A stretch of 10,637 nt of DNA from positions 1 to 10,637 of the forward strand of contig JAHEDA010000067.1 in assembly GCA_024641445.1 (NCBI GenBank), given 5' to 3'. Each line of letters opens with the position of its first letter. Position 1 is the stretch's first letter. Of this stretch, positions 5,819-10,637 are shown piece after piece. This DNA is from Gammaproteobacteria bacterium (GTDB lineage: Bacteria > Pseudomonadota > Gammaproteobacteria > UBA6429 > Thiohalophilaceae). Made by a program: the position numbers and the translations under genes. The notes beneath the pieces are model-generated. The model did not search any database and had not been told where the DNA came from. It saw nothing but the letters and a program-made list of their open reading frames with translations.

Positions 5819-6313
5819 ATGGTAATTCTACACACCAGCAAGGGTGACATCACTCTGGAACTCAATAGCACCAAGGCGCCTATTACGGTAAAGAATTTTC
5901 TTGCCTATGCCAAAGATGGTTTTTACGACGGCACCATCTTCCACCGTGTAATTGAGAACTTCATGATCCAGGGTGGTGGTATGAAGTCTGGACTGCGTGA
6001 GAAACCCGCCAACGCGCCTATCAAGAATGAGGCCGATAACGGCTTGGGCAATCAGCGCGGCACCATCGCCATGGCGCGTACCCCGGACCCCAACTCCGCA
6101 ACGGCGCAGTTTTTTATCAATGTCGTCGACAATAAGTTTCTGGACTTCCGCTCCCCCACCCCCGATGGTTATGGCTATTGTGTGTTTGGCAAGGTCGTCG
6201 ATGGAATGGATGTGGTCGATGCCATCAAGGCCGTAGCCACGACCTCAATGGGTTTTCATCAGGACGTACCCGTGGATGATATTCTGATCAACAGCGTTGA
6301 GATCACTGAATAA
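5819..6313 (+). CDS. ppiB: cytoplasmic peptidyl-prolyl cis-trans isomerase B (cyclophilin)
   Basis: This 164-aa cyclophilin has no signal peptide and aligns end to end with E. coli PpiB, also 164 aa. It carries the active-site segments IFHRVIENFMIQGGG (R43, Q51) and ATAQFFINVVDN (F98), then GYCVFGKVVDGMDVVD. It should assist folding of cytosolic proteins. The start lies two bases after the ppiA stop, and the ribosome binding site (AAGGAAAA) is within the end of ppiA, so translation is probably coupled. The pairing with lpxH downstream, divergent from cysS, is the arrangement known in E. coli. Confidence 0.97.
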   Translation: MVILHTSKGDITLELNSTKAPITVKNFLAYAKDGFYDGTIFHRVIENFMIQGGGMKSGLREKPANAPIKNEADNGLGNQRGTIAMARTPDPNSATAQFFINVVDNKFLDFRSPTPDGYGYCVFGKVVDGMDVVDAIKAVATTSMGFHQDVPVDDILINSVEITE

Positions 6314-6334
6314 GATCCATCACAGCGGCTGACT

Positions 6335-7054
6335 ATGAGCACCCTGTTCATCTCGGACTTACACCTCAGCGCCGAGCGTCCGCACATCACAGCTATTTTC
6401 CTCGACTTCCTGCGCGTGCGAGCGCGCAGTGCCGAGGCACTCTATATCCTGGGTGACCTGTTTGAGGCCTGGCTTGGCGATGATATGGTCCTGCCTGAAT
6501 ATCAAGAGTCCATTACGGCATTACATGAGTTAAGTGACAGTGGCGTGCCAGTCTACATCATGCATGGCAACCGGGACTTTCTGATGCAGGAGGGCTTCGC
6601 ACAAATGTGTGGCTGCACCCTGATTGAAGACCCCACTACTATCGATCTCTATGGCATCCCCACCGTACTGATGCACGGCGATACCCTCTGCACGGATGAC
6701 ATCGCCTATCAACAGTTTCGCGGTACTGTACGCAACCCGGGATGGCAGCGTGAACTCCTCGCCAAGACACGACAAGAACGCCTGGCCCTGGCACGCCAGT
6801 TTCGTAATATGAGCAAAAGCGAGACCAGCACCAAGGCCGAGATCATCATGGATGTAAATCCGAACGCCGTGATTGATGCCTTCAAAACCTCCAACGTCGC
6901 ACGAATGATCCATGGTCACACCCATCGACCCGCAATGCATGATCTCAATCTCAATGGTGTGACGGCACAACGCATTGTACTCGGGGATTGGTACACCACT
7001 GGGGGCATGCTTGAATGTTCGCCTGAGGGCTGTGAGTTGGTAACCTTCGGATAG
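6335..7054 (+). CDS. lpxH: UDP-2,3-diacylglucosamine diphosphatase LpxH
   Basis: LpxH hydrolyses UDP-2,3-diacylglucosamine to lipid X and UMP, the fourth step of lipid A synthesis, on the inner face of the cytoplasmic membrane. The 239-aa protein is a calcineurin-like metallophosphoesterase. The metal ligands sit at the same numbers as in E. coli: D8 and H10 (ISDLHL), D41 (GDLFEAWLGDD), N79 (HGNRD), H114 (MHGD), H195 and H197 (GHTHRP). The central helical insertion (about 125-165) that forms the acyl-binding cap is present. It starts 21 bp behind ppiB with only a weak AGCGG ribosome binding site. It implies a Gram-negative outer membrane with lipid A made by the LpxH rather than the LpxI or LpxG route. 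Confidence 0.98.
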   Translation: MSTLFISDLHLSAERPHITAIFLDFLRVRARSAEALYILGDLFEAWLGDDMVLPEYQESITALHELSDSGVPVYIMHGNRDFLMQEGFAQMCGCTLIEDPTTIDLYGIPTVLMHGDTLCTDDIAYQQFRGTVRNPGWQRELLAKTRQERLALARQFRNMSKSETSTKAEIIMDVNPNAVIDAFKTSNVARMIHGHTHRPAMHDLNLNGVTAQRIVLGDWYTTGGMLECSPEGCELVTFG

Positions 7055-7072
7055 GTAGAACTAAACTATCTA
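7052..7072. other. weak hairpin across the lpxH stop codon
   Basis: TAGGTAG (7052-7058) can pair with CTATCTA (7066-7072) over 7 bp including one G-U, with a 7-base loop. It begins with the lpxH TAG. No T-run follows, so it is not a standard terminator, although this 51-bp convergent gap should contain transcription ends for both neighbours. A second small palindrome GCTGCAGC lies at 7090-7097. Confidence 0.2.
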
Positions 7073-7105
7073 CACAGAAGATAAATACGCTGCAGCTACG
7101 CCACC

Positions 7106-8389
7106 TCAACTATTTTTTACAAGCGCCATTCGCAAAAATGGTCTCTCGATGAAGGCGTAGGTTAATATCCCAAAACCCAGACTCAGGCCGATCGTAACAA
7201 AGGCAATCATAATTAGTTTGGTGTAATCCAGGGTCTGCACCAGACTAGCCACTTCAGCACTACCATGCACAACCAAGGCAGCGGGGATAATGAACACCGC
7301 GTGAAATAGATATATCGAGTAAGAAACCCGCGCGAGTGGATAAAAAATACGCCAGGACAAAAAACCATTCACCCACTGCGCGATGCCGTGCGGAAAAAAA
7401 CTCCCAAAGATCAGGATCGTAATCCCCAGACTGAAGAAACTTCGATTACCCACCACATATAAAAGATTCAACAAGGGGTTAAAGTGACGATTGTAGTATG
7501 CCTGTGGATTTTCGATCGAGACCGAGGCCGAGATAAACAGCATCAGCAGTCCCACTACAATAAATAGATTGAACACATACCGATGCCGGGTAAACCACGC
7601 CTGAAGTGGCGGCTTGTGAAATGTCAACAGATAGGCGGCCAATATTCCAAGTATAAAGGGACTAATCCGCGTATACAGGTTGACGTACAAGGCCTCGCTG
7701 AAACGTGGGCCACTTCCCTCCAGTCCCCAGATATGGATATAGGGGGCCAACTCGTAAAGTGCGGGGATGCTCCAAACGATCAGGAAGCGCAAGATGAGTG
7801 CGGCGGCCAACAGGCCAAGGAGCAGCGCCACCCTGTTTCCACGCCACCGCATCAAGGCCATAAAAATCAGCGGAAACAGCAGGTAAAACTGCATCTCCAC
7901 ACTCACCGCCCAGGTGTAGAGGAGGTATTGCTTAGCATAGGGTAAGAAATTATTGACGAACAAGAGATTGGCCCACACGTACTGCGCATTATCCCGCATC
8001 AGTGCGAGCGCAATCAGCAGACAAAACACATACACCGGCATGATTCGATAGAGGCGCTTTTTGAAGAACCCGCGCCAATCAATCACTGCGTTCTTCGTCT
8101 GCTGCTTAAAAAGCGTAAAGGCGATCAAGAACCCCGACAAGACAAAGAAGATGTCAACGCCCTTATCACCCTGCCACACCCAGCCCATCCAGGATGGTAA
8201 GGTATTCATAAAGGCGAAGAAGGCATCGGTATTTTTTCCAAACAGACCTTTAGAAAAATAGAAACAATGAAAGATCACCACGAGCGTGATAGCGATGGCA
8301 CGCAAGCCGTCGAGTGACGCGATCTGCCCCTCCGGACGAGAGAACACCTCGCGCACCGCCTGCTTGAATGCCACCCGAATCTGCATCAT
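7106..8389 (-). CDS. OafA/YrhL-type membrane O-acyltransferase (Acyl_transf_3)
   Basis: This integral membrane protein belongs to the acyltransferase-3 family, which moves acetyl or other acyl groups onto sugars of O-antigen, exopolysaccharide or peptidoglycan; the acceptor here is unknown. Numbered from the ATG at 8389 (427 aa), signatures are LDGLRAIAITLVVIFH (H41 is the expected catalytic His), GVDIFFVLSGFLI (77-89), WAVSVEMQFYLLFP (160-173), SYSIYLFH (356-363) and IERPF (414-418). About ten hydrophobic segments are visible. There is no C-terminal SGNH domain, so it is the short type. Possible starts are GTG 8398, ATG 8389 and ATG 8386; GGTGGAG just upstream favours the ATGs. It is last in a four-gene cluster, about 15 bp after the lipoprotein gene. 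Parts are A+T-richer than neighbours (about 37% G+C in 7441-7500). Confidence 0.93.
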   Translation of the reverse strand: MMQIRVAFKQAVREVFSRPEGQIASLDGLRAIAITLVVIFHCFYFSKGLFGKNTDAFFAFMNTLPSWMGWVWQGDKGVDIFFVLSGFLIAFTLFKQQTKNAVIDWRGFFKKRLYRIMPVYVFCLLIALALMRDNAQYVWANLLFVNNFLPYAKQYLLYTWAVSVEMQFYLLFPLIFMALMRWRGNRVALLLGLLAAALILRFLIVWSIPALYELAPYIHIWGLEGSGPRFSEALYVNLYTRISPFILGILAAYLLTFHKPPLQAWFTRHRYVFNLFIVVGLLMLFISASVSIENPQAYYNRHFNPLLNLLYVVGNRSFFSLGITILIFGSFFPHGIAQWVNGFLSWRIFYPLARVSYSIYLFHAVFIIPAALVVHGSAEVASLVQTLDYTKLIMIAFVTIGLSLGFGILTYAFIERPFLRMALVKNS

Positions 8390-8404
8390 CGACTCCACCT
8401 GCCC

Positions 8405-9136
8405 CTACTGACCACCCCGAATCTCTTCAATCGAGATGTGCTTGTAGTCCTTGGGGATGACAAACAATGCGGGCTCAACCTTAAAGTCGCGTTTATAATC
8501 CATCAGGCTGCGACGGTAACCACGACTATCCCACTCCTGCACGGGAAGGCCAAACTCCAGCGCTCGATTGGGGGCAAATACGCTGCGGGCCATCTCACAA
8601 TCATCCTGCACATCAGCGGGTATTAAATTCAGAGTTGCCGCACTGTCACCCGCCAGGATGAGATTGAATTCCCGCATAGCACTGACGTAATCAGGTAATA
8701 AATCGGGGACGGTCACCACATCCTGACAAACCTTCCCCTTCGCGAGAAGTTGATAGTGCTGGGGTTTATTACCTTCGATGGCAGGGGCATCCTGCATGCT
8801 ACCCAATTGCTTTTGTGAAAGCGCCAAATCGACGGGGGGCTTTATCGTCACCTCATGTTTCGAGATCACCATGGCCTGCTTGTTACTCACGGTGATGCTA
8901 ACAATCTGTTGTTTGACACGGTCAAACAGAATGAAGTCGCCGTGTTCCGCACCGTCGTCGAAGCGAACAAAATCCTTTGTCACCAGGATGCGGGTTTGAT
9001 AGGGACTACCCTTGGCCTCTTGTTCGGTGAATAACAGGTAGGTCGCGATTCCGTCACTCCCCTTCTTGTGGCAGGCCGTAACAACCAGCGTACTCGCCAA
9101 CATCACGCTAACAATGACAAACCATTTTGCCTTCAT
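8405..9136 (-). CDS. predicted lipoprotein of unknown function
   Basis: From the ATG at 9136 the product is 243 aa. It begins with a lipoprotein signal peptide: MKAK, a hydrophobic core, then VVTAC with C22 as the likely lipidated cysteine, followed by HKKGSDG. The residues after the cysteine do not include the Asp+2 inner-membrane retention signal, so an outer-membrane location is plausible. The mature part looks like alternating beta strands early on (RILVTKDFVRFDDG, DFILFDRVKQQIVSITV), somewhat like LolA/DUF4412-type lipoproteins, but I cannot make a firm assignment. Two further cysteines are present in the mature part. GGAGGG lies 12 bases upstream, inside the end of the DUF455 gene. The start is one base beyond that gene's TGA, so the two are probably translationally coupled. 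The acyltransferase follows directly. Confidence 0.85.
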   Translation of the reverse strand: MKAKWFVIVSVMLASTLVVTACHKKGSDGIATYLLFTEQEAKGSPYQTRILVTKDFVRFDDGAEHGDFILFDRVKQQIVSITVSNKQAMVISKHEVTIKPPVDLALSQKQLGSMQDAPAIEGNKPQHYQLLAKGKVCQDVVTVPDLLPDYVSAMREFNLILAGDSAATLNLIPADVQDDCEMARSVFAPNRALEFGLPVQEWDSRGYRRSLMDYKRDFKVEPALFVIPKDYKHISIEEIRGGQ

Positions 9137-9137
9137 A

Positions 9138-9944
9138 TCAAACCATACCCTCCAGATAATCAAGTTCTTCTTGGCTAAAGCCCGCTGCCTCGCGGGCGTC
9201 GCGGGCCATCGGCGCGCGGATACGCCCCTTCATGTGTTCCCGTAACAATCCGAAAAAGGTCGCACTCGGGGCCAAGCCCCGCTGCTCACAACAATAGCGA
9301 AACCAACGCGTCCCCACCGCGACGTGGCCAATCTCATCACGCTGCACGATATCCAGTATCGCCACGGCGGCATCATCACCGGCCTCACGCAGGCGCCGTT
9401 GAATACCCGGGGTGGCATCCAGTCCCCGCGCCTCCAACACACGTGGCACCAGCGCCATACGGACCATGGGGTCCTGGTCCGTTGCCAAGGCCATCTCCCA
9501 CAGGCCGTTGTGTGCGGGGAAGTCGCCATAATCATACCCGAGCCCTTGCAGGTGCGCCCGCAGTAATTGGAAGTGATAGGACTCCTCTTCGGCCACACGG
9601 ATCCAGTCGCTATAAAAATCCTCTGGCATTTCGCGAAAGCGATACACCGCATCCCAGGCAAGGTTGATGGCATTGAATTCGATATGACAGAGGGCGTGGA
9701 TCAGGGCCGCAAGACCCTCTGGGCTAGTGGTAGAACGGCGAGACAACTCGCGCGGGGCAACCAGGACGGGTTGAGTGGGACGCCCCGGTATCGGGATACT
9801 GACGACATCCTGGCTCGCCTGCAATTGCACCAGACCTGCGTTCCACTTCTCAGCGGCCGCGTGGCTCAATTTACATTTCTGCGCGGGATCAGTCTCGTGC
9901 AGACAGGTGTAGGCGAGGTCAAACAAAAAATCGGGATTGGACAT
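9138..9944 (-). CDS. DUF455 family ferritin-like protein
   Basis: The 268-aa protein matches the DUF455 family (PF04305) throughout its central part, a ferritin-like four-helix bundle of unproven biochemical function. Probable di-metal ligands are visible on successive helices: E89 in ALCHIEFNAI, E120 or E121 with H124 in AEEESYHFQLL, E171 in RVLEARGLDATPG, and E204 with H207 in QRDEIGHVAVG. This pattern suggests a di-iron or mixed-metal oxidase/oxygenase or metal-binding role, by analogy only. There is no signal peptide, so it is cytosolic. The C-terminus GFSQEELDYLEGMV is also family-like. It starts 12 bp behind the glycerate kinase stop with a weak ribosome binding site, and its TGA nearly touches the next ATG. 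Confidence 0.92.
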   Translation of the reverse strand: MSNPDFLFDLAYTCLHETDPAQKCKLSHAAAEKWNAGLVQLQASQDVVSIPIPGRPTQPVLVAPRELSRRSTTSPEGLAALIHALCHIEFNAINLAWDAVYRFREMPEDFYSDWIRVAEEESYHFQLLRAHLQGLGYDYGDFPAHNGLWEMALATDQDPMVRMALVPRVLEARGLDATPGIQRRLREAGDDAAVAILDIVQRDEIGHVAVGTRWFRYCCEQRGLAPSATFFGLLREHMKGRIRAPMARDAREAAGFSQEELDYLEGMV

Positions 9945-9956
9945 TCTCAGATCTTA

Positions 9957-10637
9957 TCAGAAGTGCGGCCCCTTCCAGGCAATTACGATGTCCATCACAT
10001 TGGTACCGGTCGGCCCGGTATCCAGGAGGTCGCCACTACTCGCGAGGAAGGGCCCGGCATTGGCGTGCGTGAGATGTCGCTCCAGCTCAAGTCCTGCGGA
10101 TTCACCGCGCAGAATACTCTCACCGTCGATGATCGCCCCGGCGGCGTCCGTTGGTCCGTCGGTGCCATCGCTCGCCGCAACCAGGACGACCACATCCTTA
10201 CGCCCCCGCAATTGTTTGGCCAACTGCAATGCGAGGTGTTGATTCCGTCCACCCTCTCCGGTCTGTTCGGGTAATCGGAGGGTCGTCTCGCCGCCCCAGA
10301 TAATAATGTCCGAGGTGTCCGCACTGAGGTCGCGAAGTATCCCGTCGATGACTTCGTCTTGTCGCCCATTTAAACCGCCAGCGTGAACAGTGACCCGATA
10401 ACCCAATTCTCTTGCCAGCGAGGCGGCCCCGTTACACATATCGGTATTCGTGGCGATGACGGTGGTCGTAACGTCTACCTCGGTTGCCTGGCCAGCACTT
10501 TCGCCTGGATCGTGGCGGATGGCATAGGGCGCGAGCCATTTCGCATGGAGGTCTGCCGGTAGGGTGTGAGTTGGGGCTAAGAGCATGCCGGAACCGATAA
10601 CACTGGGGTCATCACCCGGGACATCCGAGATCATTAG
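9957..10637 (-). CDS. glycerate 2-kinase, GK-II/MOFRL family (5' end outside the window)
   Basis: Only the C-terminal 226 residues are present; the reading frame runs off the right edge, and whole proteins of the family are roughly 420-450 aa. The enzyme phosphorylates D-glycerate with ATP to 2-phosphoglycerate, feeding glycolate, glyoxylate or tartrate breakdown into lower glycolysis. Such genes (gckA, ttuD) are sometimes mislabelled hydroxypyruvate reductase. Conserved segments are ISDVPGDDPSVIGSG near the edge, then in the MOFRL domain GGETTLRLP, GEGGRNQHLAL, DGTDGPTDAAGA and TGPTGTNVMD close to the C-terminus. The ATG at 10634 lies inside the conserved ISDVPGD block and is not a start. 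It leads, as far as seen, the tight cluster with DUF455, lipoprotein and acyltransferase. Confidence 0.93.
   Translation of the reverse strand, partial: LMISDVPGDDPSVIGSGMLLAPTHTLPADLHAKWLAPYAIRHDPGESAGQATEVDVTTTVIATNTDMCNGAASLARELGYRVTVHAGGLNGRQDEVIDGILRDLSADTSDIIIWGGETTLRLPEQTGEGGRNQHLALQLAKQLRGRKDVVVLVAASDGTDGPTDAAGAIIDGESILRGESAGLELERHLTHANAGPFLASSGDLLDTGPTGTNVMDIVIAWKGPHF

Noticed and set aside
7106..8389. Acyltransferase as a recently acquired island
   Set aside because: Some stretches are A+T-rich but others are about 70% G+C, and there is no integrase, repeat or tRNA beside it; composition alone is not enough.
9134..9163. TTG at 9163 as the start of the lipoprotein
   Set aside because: It would put nine extra residues before the lipoprotein signal and overlap the DUF455 gene; ATG 9136 begins a normal MKAK signal peptide.
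9567..10274. 235-codon open frame on the plus strand
   Set aside because: It runs antisense across the end of glycerate kinase and the start of the DUF455 gene, both conserved; a shadow of G+C-biased codons.

Overview
The window looks like a chromosomal core region of a gammaproteobacterium, with G+C slightly above 50%. The close relatives suggested by the protein sequences are Chromatiales- or Thiotrichales-type sulfur bacteria, but that is inferred from protein style and I cannot name a species. The backbone is a recognisable gammaproteobacterial block: tRNA-Arg(UCU) next to folD, then cysS, with ppiB-lpxH divergent from the synthetase genes. In E. coli the corresponding genes are argU, folD, cysS, ppiB and lpxH. 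In Pseudomonas aeruginosa, from memory, the order lpxH-ppiB / glnS-cysS / folD is the same, except that glnS occupies the place held here by a glutamyl-tRNA synthetase gene.

Layout, left to right. Two tRNA genes on the minus strand, Pro(UGG) then Arg(UCU), lie downstream of a good sigma70-type promoter at 311-339 with a G+C-rich discriminator. folD (427-1329, plus strand) encodes the bifunctional one-carbon folate enzyme. After it comes a 167-bp non-coding stretch with a 9-bp inverted repeat and a small palindrome. A minus-strand synthetase operon follows in the order gltX, cysS, unknown exported protein (5062 down to 1497). From a 103-bp divergent intergenic region, ppiA-ppiB-lpxH run on the plus strand: a periplasmic cyclophilin, a cytoplasmic cyclophilin and the lipid A pathway UDP-2,3-diacylglucosamine hydrolase. 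Convergent to these, a tight four-gene minus-strand cluster fills the right side: glycerate 2-kinase (cut by the window edge), a DUF455 ferritin-like protein, a lipoprotein of unknown function and an OafA/YrhL-type membrane O-acyltransferase.

The left two thirds is translation and envelope housekeeping. The right third is less ordinary. The lipoprotein and acyltransferase genes, joined to DUF455 and glycerate kinase with intergenic distances of 1 to about 15 bp, form a putative operon whose joint role is not obvious. No phage genes, insertion sequences with a transposase, CRISPR arrays or toxin-antitoxin genes were seen. The points most worth following are the gltX in the usual glnS position (possible tRNA-Gln-directed indirect charging), the unknown four-gene cluster, and the odd sequence behind folD.
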